Origin: Gnetum montanum
Taxonomy: Eukaryota; Streptophyta; Gnetopsida; Gnetales; Gnetaceae
Length of the DNA: 64,000 bases
Assembly: GCA_015680685.1 (NCBI GenBank)
Contig: MNCI01008066.1
Span: 625,755-689,754 of the forward strand
Direction of reading: 5' to 3'
Part shown: positions 24,201 to 36,319 of the stretch, piece by piece
Numbering within the stretch: the stretch's first letter is position 1
Layout: each line of letters starts with the position of its first letter
Position numbers and translations under genes: made by a program
Notes under the pieces: generated by a model
Told to the model about the DNA's origin: nothing
The model's database searches: none
What the model saw: the letters and a program-made list of their open reading frames with translations, nothing else

Positions 24201-25733
24201 CAGAAGCCATTGGGTAATCACTTTCAATAATGACAAAGGATTGAGTAGGATGTACCTTTCGTGCCCCAAACAACATTGGAGAGTTGCCTCCTAGTAACAT
24301 AGGAAATGTGTTAAGGGGGGCACGTCTCATTGTAGAAACAATGAAAACTAGGTTGCAGTGCAAAAAGTCTCATCCTGCTAAAGAACCTCCCTATACTAAT
24401 GAAGAGAGGGGGAGAAAGTTATAGATCAAGGTCCGTAAAGTATAGCCCACAGTTGGTAAGTATGTTTAGTCATTTTGTTAATTAGTTCTCCCATTTAGTG
24501 TTAGACTAGCCTACTTACCTTAGACGTGTTTAATAGAAGAATAATAAGAAGAAGAAGTTTTGGCCCCTAAATTAGGGGCCCCCACTATAGAGGAAGAATA
24601 ACCCCTACCATAGAGGAAGAGGCCCCTACTACTGATGATCCTTTTTTGGAGTTTGCCCCTACACCTGAGGGGCATATGTCAATTGAAGATGCCACCACAT
24701 TATTAAGGTAGCTAGAAGGGGAAGGGCTACAATTCAATGTTGGTAAGTTTGATTACTTTCTTGACAGTGTGTTGATGGGAAATCCCCCTGCTATCACCCT
24801 TAAGGGTTTGCTAGATAGGAGCTTTACACTGTCTTTTATGTTGCTTTTCAGTTTTTTTGTCCTCCTCTCTATCATTGCTAATGTGTTTTATTGTGTAGCG
24901 GACACCACTGTTAAGGCCCTCAACTCTTCTTCCTTGATCCATCTCAAACCATGGATTGAGAGCACCGATACATTTGCTTTTATGAAGGCGGTGGTCGATG
25001 ACATGATTGATCTACTAAGCCAGATCAATCCTGAGATAGGTATGTTTAAATTACAATGTTAGGCTATCTAAGTTATTGCATTTTTTTTGCCACCATCATA
25101 TTTCTAATGCCTTCTCATGTCTAATTGACAGCCTCTCATCTTAAGTGGGATCCCAGACAAGGGATTGAGGTTGACACAGTACTTGTACTCCCACCATAAG
25201 TGACCAAGGTTCCTCATGATGTATGCAAGGAAATGAGCAAATGTGCACTCTACTCAGCACAATCATTGTGGAAGTGCAGACGTGTCAACGAGGACATCTA
25301 AAAGAGGGTGTAAAAACTTGAGAAAGAGAAGGCTAGCCAAGTTGTTGAGTTGGAGGATTTATGATCTAGAAATGAATTCTTGTTGGCCCATGATGCTCTT
25401 GATGGCACCTAGCATACAACTATAATTCATTATGCAAGGTACTAGTCATTTGTACGCGGTAAGAATGAAACCACTCGAGAGATCATAGAGCAACACTTGC
25501 AGATGGACTTATTGGCCTAGAAGAACCAAGATTGGAAGGACTACAGCACCAAAGTGTATGAATGGGGGCAAGCACAAAAGAACCATAAGCATATGTACAA
25601 AATGGAAAGTGTTGCCTACCGTTGGAAATATCAAGATTCTTCTGTCAAGTTACATACCCATAAGTTATTTCTCAATGTCATTGGCACTACTAAGGCCTAT
25701 GAAAAGTTCACGCAAAGGTGGTGGATAGTTTAA
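21280..25733 (+). pseudogene. Antisense accessory gene of B1, several apparent introns
   Basis: Not gag or pol. Putative exon 1 (21280-21397) starts MVCKSKRRH and ends CCCG before GTAAGT. Later junctions look like real plant splice sites: acceptor CTCACTATTTCAG at 22674; donor CTG/GTATGT at 23317, acceptor GACTATTGCAG at 23405; donor TTGG/GTAAGT near 24456; acceptor TTGTGTAG near 24898; donor GATAG/GTATGT at 25040, acceptor TAATTGACAG at 25131. Segments between read as protein with few stops: GESYEDILNMLCHL, KTYPTKYDKFYVKYEELGWL, VVLEINEKNFVDLFGIPFVG, LREKLDAHFNVHFAFFIAYL, FAFMKAVVDDMIDLLSQINP, and a C-terminal charged part ending in KFTQRWWIV and TAA at 25731. Stops and frameshifts make it a pseudogene. 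It resembles other plant transposon-associated proteins in style only; function unknown. Confidence 0.6.
21900..22370 (+). repeat. GCTACGCTA word array inside intron 1 of the accessory gene
   Basis: Dense TACACTAC, CTACGCTATTGG, CTGCTACGCTATGCATAACATAG, CTACGCTACACTATGCAGGG and similar words, together with GTAGGGCATGCCT units repeated about every 35 bp at 22200-22350. It is the same word family as in the B LTR. Confidence 0.7.
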
Positions 25734-26010
25734 GGTCATTTCGGGTCATGCAATGTGATTTCTAAGGGTCGACTACTAGTTTTAGGTCTTAGCGGGCAGC
25801 AATGATAGTTTAAGGCCATTCCAAGCCATTGCTAGTTTTAGGTCGTTTTGGGCCATTGCAATAGTTTAAGGCCATTTTGGGTCATTTCTCGATAATGATT
25901 ATTTTATTTTAGGGAGGTAGAGTTGCTAGTTTTAGGCCTTAGTAGGCCACAATGGTAGTTTAAGGCCATTCCATGTCGTTGCTAGTTTTAGGCCATTTTG
26001 GGCCACATGT
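25724..26010 (-). repeat. GTTTAAGGTC/GTTTTAGG array, PR side of B1 spacer
   Basis: About nine units alternating AGTTTAAGGxCATTxxGGxCAT and CTAGTTTTAGGxCxTTxxGGGCC, 25-45 bp apart. It starts right after the accessory gene stop; its sequence is like the B2 intron array (50285-50430) read in the other direction. Confidence 0.75.
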
Positions 26011-26035
26011 AAGGTACTAACAATAAGGGCAATGT

Positions 26036-26212
26036 AGCTGGAAAACTTAATGTAAAAATGTAAATCATGAAAACAACAAACTTAATGTAAAAATGTAAAT
26101 CATGCAAACAAAAAACTTAATGTAAAAATGTAAATCATGCAAATAGCAAACCTAATGGAAAATGTAAATCATGCAAATAGCAAACTTAATGTAAAATGTA
26201 AACTATGTAATC
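26036..26212. repeat. Tandem repeat, about 35-bp unit, five copies
   Basis: Unit AAACTTAATGTAAAAATGTA followed by AATCATGCAAAxAxC; five head-to-tail copies with few changes (26036, 26073, 26110, 26146, 26181 approximately). It lies between the spacer array and the protease. This is the best preserved tandem repeat in the window. Confidence 0.85.
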
Positions 26213-26329
26213 AGAGATATAATGATTTATTGAAGTGATGTAGAGACAAGTTTCATTCATGCAATTATTTCCTAAACCAACATGGGTTAGGCGAGGCATA
26301 TGGCCAAGACACCTTATAGTGGTATTCAT

Positions 26330-26900
26330 CTATGTTATTATCTACTATTTGGAAGGGCAACTTGGCCCATGTGGTTTCTTTGTTTAAGTTAATGGTTTTG
26401 GCCTATTCATTTGTCAAACATGGCATTTTAGTTTGAATGGATGCTTCATTTTTAGAGATTTCTATCTCTGAACCTTGCTCCACGTCCACGTTGTTAATGG
26501 CCTAGGGAGATACTTCATCACCGTAAATCACTACTTCCCCGCCTACATAGTGTAAGTGGATTTCTTAATGTATAGGTGAGAAAACAACCCTTAGTTGGGC
26601 CAACCATGATCTCCCCAGAATTAGGTTAAATCCTGGCATCTCCTCCACCACAATAAACACCACACTCATGGGGAACTGGTCTCCTACCATGAAGTTGATA
26701 TGCACAGTCCCCTTGACCACCACATGCACCCCATTAAAGGGCATAAGGCATGAAGTTGTTGTGGGCTTAATTTGATCTACCAAGCCTAATTTGTCAATGA
26801 TAGGAAATGGGATTACATTGGTGGAGAATCTTATATTGGCCCACTCAAATTGTGATGAAAATAGGAGCGGTTGTCACTTGACCCTTTTCAAAGTCATCCT
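26330..26900 (-). pseudogene. Aspartic protease domain of B1
   Basis: Cleaves the gag-pol polyprotein when intact. The open part 26565-26783 reads VDQIKPTTTSCLMPFNG, VVKGTVHINFMVGDQFPMS, VVEEMPGFNLILGRSWLAQL, including the conserved LGRSWL flap-end motif. Compared with B2 (VHVDDGAAVNFIP) and C (VHVDDGAATNIAL), the segment holding the active-site Asp is deleted here (about 26835-26850), so this copy is dead. The tail HQE..YAG..VVIYGDE continues to about 26500. Confidence 0.8.
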
Positions 26901-28195
26901 TAGCTTTTTCATGAAATGTTAGCTAGGTGGGTTGTGGTTCTTTAGCCATGGGGGGAAACATGACAGAGTTAATGGCTTTCTCTTTAGCCAGTAGGTTTTC
27001 ACTAACAGGAATGGATGTCAACATGCGAACCATTATCTCACGATGGGTTGTAGAGGTCATTATTTATTCATATAAGCTTAGTGTTGCATTTTTCTGATTT
27101 AAGGCCTATTTAACTTATGAAAGGGCATTCAAGAAGTCTTGCCTATTGTCTTGTTTTTTGCTAGCCTTCTCTTCTTCCACATGCCCCAAGAGACAAATTT
27201 CTTGAGGGGGAGTAGCTTCAGGTTGAACACTAAGCTTTCTTGGATGGGAAGGTGATGGTTGCATCTGTGCATTGCTATTGGTAGCTGATGACAAAGAGGC
27301 CATAGGAACTGTAGACAAGGGGGTAGGCTTGGGGGAGCCTAGCGTAGTACGTTCCCTAGCCAACTTGTCTGCTAGACGCTCTTCATGCTTCTTTGGATGG
27401 GGAGTCTAGGGTGCAGTTTTCATGACTTGATTTTGTGTCGGGGGAGAATTTGCATGCTTTGACACCTTGATGACAAACGCTGCCTACATTGTTATAGTGG
27501 GAGGCAGGGCAGCTTTAAGCATGAAATGTGTAGTGGATGTCTAATGAGGAGCCCTAATGACAAAGGGAGCTTGCGACTTAGTTTTTGTTAGCATTTCTGT
27601 GTTGCAAGGAGGTACACGAACCACAAATGGTTGTTGTGGTGGTTCAAGATTATTGTTAATTCCGATAGTGTTGATGGTTTATCCTACATTATTAGCATTC
27701 AGGTCGAATGGGATTTCTCTCATCTAGGACCAGCTTGCCTTGATCGATCATTCATTGAATGTCATCTTTTAATGCTAAGCAGTAATCTGTATCATGACCA
27801 CATAGTTGATGATAGTCATAGAAATGCTCTAACTTGAAATTCTTAGGCATTTTTGGTTCATTGGACATAGCCAAGAAGGGGTTCCATGGAACTTCATAGT
27901 ACCTTTGATGGCATTTAATAGCCTCCTTCGACATTTTCTTGTGTTGTATACACCCAGGTCCCAAAAATTGCTTCAAGAGTTCTGAAGGCTTAATCGGTAA
28001 TGGGGTATACTTTGAGCGATCCTTGTGCTCAAAGTTTGGCCTTAACTATGTTTGCACCATAGGTGTTGATGCTTGTGGCTGACTAGGGCTAGTGGTGCTA
28101 GGTGTTGCATTAGTGGGAACCTTGGGCATGATGGAAGCCCTTTTTTTGTTGTTAGGCTTGGTCTCATTGGCTACAATGGCCACCGTGGTTCCTAC
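26901..28195 (-). pseudogene. gag of B1, C-terminal part with zinc knuckle
   Basis: Resumes the gag reading after element C. At 28195-28030 it has TTVAIVANETKPNNKK and a Pro/Ser/Thr-rich linker; at 27752-27976 the nucleic-acid-binding knuckle EHFYDYHQLCGHDTDYCLAL (B2: CDYHQQCGHNTDYC); then a Pro-rich linker and, at 27115-27363, PPQEICLLGHVEEE...DFLNALS, leading into the protease. The first Cys of the knuckle is Tyr here. Stops are frequent. Confidence 0.75.
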
Positions 28196-30584
28196 TATAC
28201 TGTCCAAAATCATCAGCGTAAGGATGGAAGAAAAACAAACACCTAAAGATCTCCGAAGAGATATAGCAAACCCTACCTTCGCATGAGGGCAAGCTGGAAA
28301 AATGAAGGTAGAGTGCCTTGGATGGTCTGCACACAGATCAAACAAGGACCTCCCCTAGCGTACGCAATGGCAGTGCATCGAGTTATCATAAACAAATGTA
28401 AACAAATGCAAATGTAAATGTGAACAAGTGCAAACAAGGTGTAAACAACATAAATAGAAAATAATGTAAATTGTAAATATGATTGGAAAAATGTAATTGT
28501 TTGTATTGATTGAAAATTACAAAGAAGTGCACCAATCAGAATGTAGTTGCAGAATGATTGCAAGGTGGATGTTTAGCCCTGATGTGAAAGGTGTTGCAAA
28601 CACTGGGAGAGTGCAGGTTTCTGACTCCAAAGTATCCAACGTGTGAGATTTGGATACTTAAAGTTGCTTAGCATGACCAAGTTTTGTATGGAGGAATTTT
28701 CCCAACGTTCTATGCTCTTGTGTGTTTAGAATTTCCCACCCTAGTTTAGTGTGAGAATGAGGTATTTATGCAAGTTTCAACACGGTATTCGGATCTTTGT
28801 GGAAGATCCATGGTTACCGGATGCAGGAAATGCAGATCAGGAGACAGGTGTGAATGTTTTGACCAGATGCATAGAATTTTACAATGTACAGGGTGCAGCG
28901 TGACCAAGATCTCTTACATTGGTGTGTGTAATCCACAGCGTAAGATCTTGATACGCTAAAAAATGCAAAATGTACAAAGAATGTTAAAGTACAAGAGTGG
29001 ATCTGGATGTATATCCTCCAGATCTGCATATCTATGCTATTTTTGCTCTACCAAGGCCTCCAACATGTGTGTATCTGGCTCTAGCATGTCTATAGCATGT
29101 CCTGGCATCAATGTCTAGCATCCAGCATCCCAGCGTGTCAACGTCCAATGTGTCCAAGTGTTTACATTGTGCATACGCTAGTGTCAATGTGCCAACGTGA
29201 CCATCAATGTGTCCAATGTTTATGATGCATTTTGAGCCCATTTTTAACCTGTGAGACCCATTTTGGGAGTGGATTTGCATGCCTGAGGTCAAGAGGGTTC
29301 TGCATGTCTATTTTGAGCCAATTTGGAGGTTGTTTTGGCATACTTTTGGTTGGTCATGTTGTGGTCATGCTGGCCAACGTGACCTCAACGTGACCAAATG
29401 TTTATGCCTTATTTTGAGCTAATTTTTTGACACTGATGCCTGTTTGTTAATGCTCAACTGCTGCCTGCTCTCCAAGGTGGCCTGGATGCTAAATTTGACT
29501 CCATTTTACTAATGTTTTAGGCCCGTTTGGTTTGGTCACGCTGTGGTCATGTTGGCCAGCGTGACCTCAACATGACCTCAGCATGACCAATTGAAAATGC
29601 CACGTTTGAGGCCCAAATTATGAGTTTTTGAAGCCTATGAACATGTACAAGTGCTACTTGTCCCTAGGGGTTGCTTGGATGTTGAAGATGATGCCTGAAA
29701 ATTGTTGATTTTCCCTATTTTTATTTGGTCATGTTGTGGTCACGCTATGCAGAGTGACCTCAGCATGACCCCAGCGTGACAAACTAAAAATGGCATATTT
29801 GAAGCTCAAATCTTGATTTTATGAAGCCTGAGATTCAATACAATTGTTGCCTATCCCCTAGGGATTGAGTTCATGTTGAAACTAGACCTAAAATTGCTTG
29901 ATGTACCCTATTTTTGCTTGGTCACGTTGTGGTCATGTTGTGCAGCGCAACCTCAACATGACCTCAGCGTGACCAACTAAAAGTGCCATGTTTGAGGTCC
30001 AAATTGTGATTTTCTAGAGCCTATGAAAATGTACAATTTTTGCCTAGCTCCTGGGAGTTGAATTCATCTCAAAATTTTTCCTAGAGGTGCCTAAATTGAG
30101 TTGTTCTTGTTTGGTCACCCTGTGCAGCGTGACCTCAGCATGACTAACTAAAACTGGCTTAAAAATGTGATTCTGAGCTTAAATTTTGAGGTTTTGAAGG
30201 TCAAGAGCTGCAAGGAACATTGGTGAACCTCATGGAGTGTTCGTGTGCTTGAATCTAGGTTGTTTGGACTTAATTTTGGGGCTCCAGAAGTTGGTCACGT
30301 TGTACACATGCTGGTCTTACGTTGGGTGGCATGACCACAGTGTGACCAAAGTGTATACAGAAAAAACCATGCATTTTGAGCCTGAAACCCTAGATTCTAG
30401 ATGCCAGGAGTTGGAGCAATCACCTACGGGCCCCGGGGGAACTTTGCTTTTTCAATCATGTGTCGTTTCATGCTGTTTTGGAGGCTCTCAAGTTTGGTCA
30501 TATTGTATTCCTGTTGAGCAATGGCATGACTTAGCTTGAGTCCTATCTAAAAGTGCTAGGCCAAAAATTTTTGTGGTGTTTTCA
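28196..30584 (-). repeat. 3' LTR of C
   Basis: 2389 bp, begins TATACTGTCCAAAATC, ends GTGGTGTTTTCA; pairs with 36320-38669. The minus-strand TATA-like box TTGCATAAATACCTC is at about 28760-28775. The U3 part (29340-30540) holds six clusters, about 200 bp apart, of GGTCACGCTG/CAGCGTGACC words, each cluster being itself an inverted repeat. Confidence 0.88.
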
Positions 30585-30602
30585 TTGACCCCTCTTTGTT
30601 AA
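30585..30602 (-). promoter_or_regulatory. Polypurine tract of C
   Basis: Minus strand AACAAAGAGGGGTCAA directly before the 3' LTR, nearly identical to that of B1. Confidence 0.7.
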
Positions 30603-30605
30603 CGT

Positions 30606-31680
30606 CTGGAGGAATCTACCCAAGAAGCATCAACAAATAAGTACAGAACACCACGAGCAACTTGGCATCAAGCACTGTCCATTGGACACTTGGTCGGATG
30701 TCATCGCACCATGTTCAGAAGTACATTGGATTGGGAAATGAATTTTTGAGATGCACGGGAAGAAGGTTGTAACTGTGGGATTAGGGATTGATCAAGGGAT
30801 TATTTTGTTTAACTGTGGGAGAGGAATGCTCTTGTGAACAAGTCATGTTGGTCCTTGTCGACAACCAGTATCTAGCAGACTTCGGACCAAGGCACGAGAG
30901 GTGCATCCTTTGGAGGAATGAGACTCTTGCATCATATTTAAGAGAACCTATTGTCAATAGCCAAAGCCATGCGATGAGGTGGTGTGACATGATTGTTTGA
31001 GACACAAGTGTTTTTTTTTGTGACAACTACCTTCCTGCCTAGGGCTTGTATGGAAAGAGCCAATGGCCTTGTGATGTATTTTGCTCTTTGATTTTTTTTC
31101 TTTATTTTTTGATCTTTTTCTTTTTTTTCTTTTTTTTTCTTTTTTTTGGAAAGAGCATTTTTTTTAGTGTTGTACTCGTGCTCGTGTGCTTGTAGTTGTA
31201 TCATGTGCTATGTTGTTTTGCGGGTTGCAACTACTTGGAGAGTCACGATATGCAATAGTATGGTTCAAGTTTTATGGTGAATGGGATGTATCTAGGAGGT
31301 GTCACTGAGTAGGATAGGGAGAACATGTTGGAGGATAAGGGATGCATCAAGAACTAGGAATGTACTCATGAGTAGATTGATTAACCCGGTTGCGTGTGTC
31401 AGGAACAATATGGTACCTTGTCACTGGGATGAAGTGCATCCATGCACAAACACCTCAAAGCTTCATCCTACAAACACAACTCCAAGAGGACAAGAAAACA
31501 ACAAGTGATTTAGTCTAAAACACTTTAAACATGAATACAGCCGATGGGATGGAGGCACCGTGTTAAATGTTAGGCAAACAAAATGAGTAGCATCAGTGTC
31601 AACAAAGTCCACGTGGTAAATCATGCAGCAAGTTTTAGAAAAAGACAAGTCATTGGTTGCAGCAACCGATCAATGGGCCA
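30606..31680. other. 3' non-coding part of C
   Basis: Holds no recognisable pol remnant. Contains a T-rich tract of about 75 bases (31078-31150). Open frames at 30781-31026 and 30788-31000 overlap on opposite strands and show no domain. Confidence 0.5.
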
Positions 31681-31684
31681 GTGA

Positions 31685-32210
31685 TGATGTTGCTAGTTTA
31701 TAGTCTTAGCGGACTATCATGGATTATTTTTACATCATAACCCTTTGGACGTTGCCAGTTTAGCATCGTAACAAACGGTGCAGTGCTAGTTTATGGTCAT
31801 GGTGGACTGTGAAGAGGCGAGCTAGTTTATAGTCTTACTGGACTCTAGTAGACAAACATGTGGCAATTTAATCTCATATCAGATGGAGCTCTATGGTATC
31901 AGTTTATCGTCATGATGCCAGGACGAGTCTGTGGTATCAGTTTACTATCATGATGCTAGGAAGAATCTATCAATTTACCATCATGATGTCAGGACGAATC
32001 TTTGGATGCATGCACATATGTCTAGGTGATCCTACAAAAGAAGAAACTAGGAAACACAATCTCAAGTAGTAAGAAAAATTGAAAATAATGCGAAAATAGG
32101 TTGTTTAGGGCCTTTTCAGGCTGTGCGTGGCAGTTTAAAGTCATACCGGGCCATGTGTTAGTTTAAGGCCTTTTCAGGCCATAGGCTAGTTTATGGCCTT
32201 TTCGGGCCGC
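31685..32210 (-). repeat. GTTTATAGTC/GTTTAAGGCC array of C
   Basis: Units such as CTAGTTTATAGTCTTAGCGGAC, AGTTTAxxATCATxxTGxCAGGACG and AGTTTAAGGCCTTTTCAGGCC repeat every 30-45 bp. It directly follows the protease end, the position of the PR-RT spacer in B1 and B2. Confidence 0.75.
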
Positions 32211-32403
32211 ATGTACGCATGTAAGCTAGTACAATGCAAACAAAGGTGACGTATGCACAATGAACAAAGGTGAAGAGTGGGTGGGGATCAAACATGTTTT
32301 TATCTGTAGAGGAGCCTTGATCATGTGGTTGTTTCCTAGCCAGACGTGGTCTAGAAGGTGTGCTAGGTTTTGGTTGCTATCGGAGGCTTTTCATTTTTAC
32401 CAC

Positions 32404-33000
32404 TCATTCGAGCATTTTAGCTCTAGGTGTTGTGTTTGTTGCCATGGGTGTTCCATCAAGAGAATCTTCTTTCAAGACTTGTAACATGTCTATGTTGTGG
32501 ATGTCTTGAAAGGGAGTGTTATCACCATGTATGATGACTTGTCCACCTTCGTATGGAAGGCAGATTTCTTGATGTATCAGTGAGGAAACGGCCTGTTGTT
32601 GGGCTAGCCAAGGTCTACCAAGAATCATGTTGAAACTTCGCATCTCTTCTATGACAGTGAACTTCGCGTTGGTGGGGAATTATTCTCCTGACACAAAGGC
32701 TAAGTTGATTGTTCCCTTAACTGTGACACATGTTCCGTTGAAGGATTTTAAACACATGGTTTTCGTTGGCATGATCTCGTCTGCCATGCCTAGTTTATCG
32801 ATGACGGAGTATAAAGCTATGTTTGTTGCCGCACCGTCATCAACGTGCACTCTAAAAATGGTACATTGCCCAACACATACGCTAATCGACAATGGAGCTA
32901 TTGTGACCTCCCCTCGTTCAAGGTTGACTTTAACTGCTTCGTCACGGAAGGCTAAGGTGTTTGAACCCAATCATTATGGTGTGTGTTGTGAAATCGTTGC
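32404..33000 (-). pseudogene. Aspartic protease domain of C
   Basis: Two open pieces: 32680-32970 has GEVTIAPLSISVCVGQC, FRVHVDDGAATNIAL (active-site Asp in the DDG context also seen in B2) and SFNGTCVTVKGTINLAFV; 32404-32643 has RSFNMILGRPWLAQQ, IHQEICLPYEGGQVIIHGD. One frameshift separates them near 32650. It is better preserved than the B1 protease. No RT follows. Confidence 0.8.
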
Positions 33001-35597
33001 ATAGATGGATTTCTCATTTGTAGGGATGTCCTCCTTAATAGGAATGGATGCTAACATTTGAGCCAAGGCTTCACAATGAGTGGCTAAATCCATGACCAGG
33101 TCATACAAGCTCATCATTACGTTCTTCTGTTTGAGCATTTGTTTTGCCTAGGCTAGTGTAGCTACGAAGTCTATGTTCTTTTTCATTGTGTTGGCTTGGA
33201 TTCCTTCATGTGGGTTGAGGGATGGGCCTTTTGCATAGAGGGCTTGGGCCTAGTTTGCTTGAGATTAGGGGTAGGTGACCCAGTGTTCGATTTTTGCTTG
33301 CTTGGTGTGGCCCTTGTTTCAAATGTGGATGTTGTTTGTTGTTTGTTTGTCCTTTTCTATTGCCATTTGGTTGGCTTACCCATGTTGTTGGCAAGGTTGA
33401 CCTTGAGCGAGAAGATGTTGAGACGTTGCCTACGATTGGGCTCTAGGTAGGTGAGGGGCCATCGCGTGGTGGCACCTTTATGAAAAGTGGTAGTTTGGGA
33501 GGAGTCGTTGGTGTTTGACTAGCTTGTTATGGCACCTTGATGATGAAAGGTTTCTTTGCAATTTTGGTCAGTGCATCCTGCTAGTTTAACATCTTAGTGG
33601 ATGATTGTGGTGGTACTTTGACCATGAAAGGTTTTACAGATGTTTGAGGTGGCACCTGGATGACAATGGGAGGCCTCTTGCTCTTGGAGGCAGAGGGGAT
33701 CGGTGCCTTGCTGAAAGGCACACAGATCACGAAAGCTTGTCACATAGGTTTGGGCTTGCTTCCTATGCTAATGGAATTTATGACATAGGAGGCATCATCT
33801 GTGCTAGGTTGACTCAGGGTGTTGATGTTGAGTTGTCCCCATTCTATCATTGTCTAAAGATCATCCTGTAAGGCATGGCAATTATCGGTATTATGATTGG
33901 AAATCTAGTGGTAGTGACAAAATTGATCTAACTTGAAGTGTCATGGGACTAAGGGCTCATTTGGTGCTACTAAGGTGGGGTTCCTTAGTAGCTCGTAGTA
34001 CCTATCATGTCTTCAGCAGGCATTCTCCGCTACTTATTTGTATTGGATTTTCCCAGTTTTGAGGAGTTGCTCTAGTAGTTCAGAGGGTTTCATGGGTAGT
34101 GACATATACTTAGAGCAATTCTTGCACTGAAAGTTGGGCCTTCGGGTGGCCCCTATCATTGTAGGTGGGTTGGTACTGGTGTTTGTTGTTTCTGTGCTTG
34201 TGGCTACAGTTTCCGTTGTTGTCTTTTGTTTGGCAATTTGTTGGTTCTTGTAAGCCACATAGGAGGAATCATTACTAGTTTGTGTAACTTGTTCAATGTT
34301 CTTGATCTACATGAAGGCTTGGCTCAATGTTTGAGTGCTTAGGTAGTACAATTTTAACTTAACGAAGTCATTCACAACTCCCTTCAGAATCGTAACCAAA
34401 TACGTTTCAGGGATGGGCTCATGAAGTTCATTAAGGGCTATGCTCCATCATTGAATGAACTTCTGCACAAGCTCTAGTGGCACTTGTTTCACCTATATCA
34501 GAGTGTCTAGTGTGGCCTCAAGCTTGAGGTTGTACTTAAACTAAGTGACGAACTGATGTAATAGATCCTCCAAAGAGGATATGGAGTTACGTGGCAGGGC
34601 TCGGTACCAATCTAAGGCACTGTCCATTAGGGACATGGTGAACACGTGTAGGATTGCGTGGGGCCAAGCTTGAAGCAATAGGGTCTCTTATCAGAATGTT
34701 ACCAAGTGTGCATTCAGGTCTCCCTTCCCATTGTACTTGGTTAACTATGGGAGTGTGATTCCCTTGGGTAAAGCTAACGATGGCACTAAAGAGCTAATTG
34801 GATCATCTTGGTAGAAGTCCAGTACTTTAACTTGTTCAATGTTTTCCGCTTTGAGGTGCTTTATCTCTTCAGCTAATGCTTGCATCATTTGTTTGCTTCT
34901 GCCCACTCTTCAACAGTAGGCAGATCAGTTGGTTAGGGAGACTGTTGGGTTGTCATTTGTTGCTGTGGAGCAACATTCAGAGTTGTGGTTGCGAGGTGTG
35001 GCACGTTGAAGTGAGTGGGTTTTTGAATAAGGGGTATGGTTCCTTGCCTAGCCACAAACTGTGAAGTGACACCCTGGATGTGCAGAGCTGAGGTGATGAA
35101 AGGGGCTCCATGTGTTTGTACGTGTGGTATGTACTGGGTGGAGATGGACGTGGGTAATCTCTGTTGGGATACCGGTGCTTGTGTGCTTGTTGACACTTGG
35201 TGAGGGGCCATCTATCCCATGTGAGGGTGGAATGATGGGTTCACGTAGGCACGGGGACTAAGGATGTAATACGAATCCTCATGTTCAAATTGTGCTATGA
35301 AGTCATCTTCCTCATCTCCATTTTGAGGCTCTATGGTGGGTTGGCGTGAGTTTTGGCTCCTTGCCATAAGGAGCTAGGAGATGAGTCAGTGCTAGGGCTT
35401 AGAAAGGGGGATGATGTCATATACGGAGGGAGTGAATTCATGACCCCCCATGTATATGCACTCAAAGTTTCATTTTGCTTCCTTCTCTATGTGGTCAATG
35501 GGAAGGTTGGCCTGAATCTTCACATAGATGTAGTTATACTATTCTTATGTGAGGATTACGTGGGCATGTGCATTGGAGATCTGGGAAGACTCCATGG
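33001..35597 (-). pseudogene. gag of C
   Basis: Begins MESSQISNAHAHVIL at the ATG at 35597, then VKIQANLPIDHIEKEAK (B2: VQANLASDVHEFEGK). A Gln/Pro/Thr-rich stretch (34933-35211) precedes the capsid core: LPQLTKYNGKGDLNAHLVTF-type block, DWYRALPRNSISSLEDLLHQ, FKYNLKLEATLDTL, VPLELVQKFIQ. It ends with PMKPSELLEQLLKTGKIQ and a Cys/His knuckle FCHYHxISNHNTDNCHAL near 33900. Order and motifs equal those in B2. Many TAG/TGA stops. Confidence 0.8.
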
Positions 35598-35624
35598 TGA
35601 TGTGACTAGGTAGCGTACGGAAAA

Positions 35625-36090
35625 GGCAACAAGGCAACAAGTGCAGCGTGTGGTCCAGGCTGAGGGTGCAACATGTGCAATGTGACTAGACTGCAACGTG
35701 TGCAGCGTGACAAGTCTGCAGCGTGACTAACTACAGTGTGACTAACTGTCCAACGTGACCAACTATAGCATGACTTACTGCCCAGCGTGACTAACTGCCC
35801 AGTGTGACCAACTGTAGCGTGACTAATTGTCCAATGTGACTAACTTCAGCATGACTAACTATCCAGCGTGACCAACTGCAATGTGACTAACTATCCAGCA
35901 TGATCAACTGTAACGTGAATAATTGTCCAGCGTGTGGAAACTAGGTACAACGTTTGAGGCTAAGGCACAACATGTGTATGCTAAGCACAACATGTGTATG
36001 CCAGCGACAGGATTCTAGATAGAGTCTGCAACATGTGCTAGTAGAGGATAGCATCCTAGACACTGAGTGCAGCATGTGCAAGCCAAGGAT
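35625..36090 (-). repeat. CAGCGTGAC word array in the leader of C
   Basis: About 20 copies of (C)AGCGTGACxAACTxxxx, spaced 15-25 bp at 35640-35935 then wider to 36090. The core GCGTGAC is the half-site of the C LTR palindromes. It lies between primer site and gag start, i.e. in the transcript leader. Confidence 0.8.
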
Positions 36091-36295
36091 AGTTTATACA
36101 GAGTCTATGAGTAGGGGGTAGCATTTGCAAGCTTAGGGGAGCATGTGTACACTGGGGTACAGCGTGTGGACATTGTGGAGAGTTGTGAATAGTGTGAACT
36201 AGCAATGGTCACCATGTGGACACTGTGACTAGTGTGTGGATGCTGTATGCTAGATGCTAGATGCTGTGGATAGGAAAAAAAATGCAAACAGAAGC

Positions 36296-36319
36296 GGCCC
36301 TCCTTCTAACACCAAAAAC
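36296..36319 (-). promoter_or_regulatory. Primer-binding site of C
   Basis: Minus strand GTTTTTGGTGTTAGAAGGAG next to the 5' LTR; B1 and B2 share the TTTTGGCGCTAGAAGGAGG type. The tRNA is not assigned. Confidence 0.6.

Noticed and set aside
30781-31204. Overlapping ORFs with a Lys-rich run on the minus strand
   Set aside because: Encoded by the T-rich tract 31078-31150; opposite-strand ORFs overlap and no domain is present.
35640-35940. Regularly spaced repeats reminiscent of a CRISPR array
   Set aside because: Spacing is 15-25 bp and irregular, no unique spacers, and the context is a plant retrotransposon leader.
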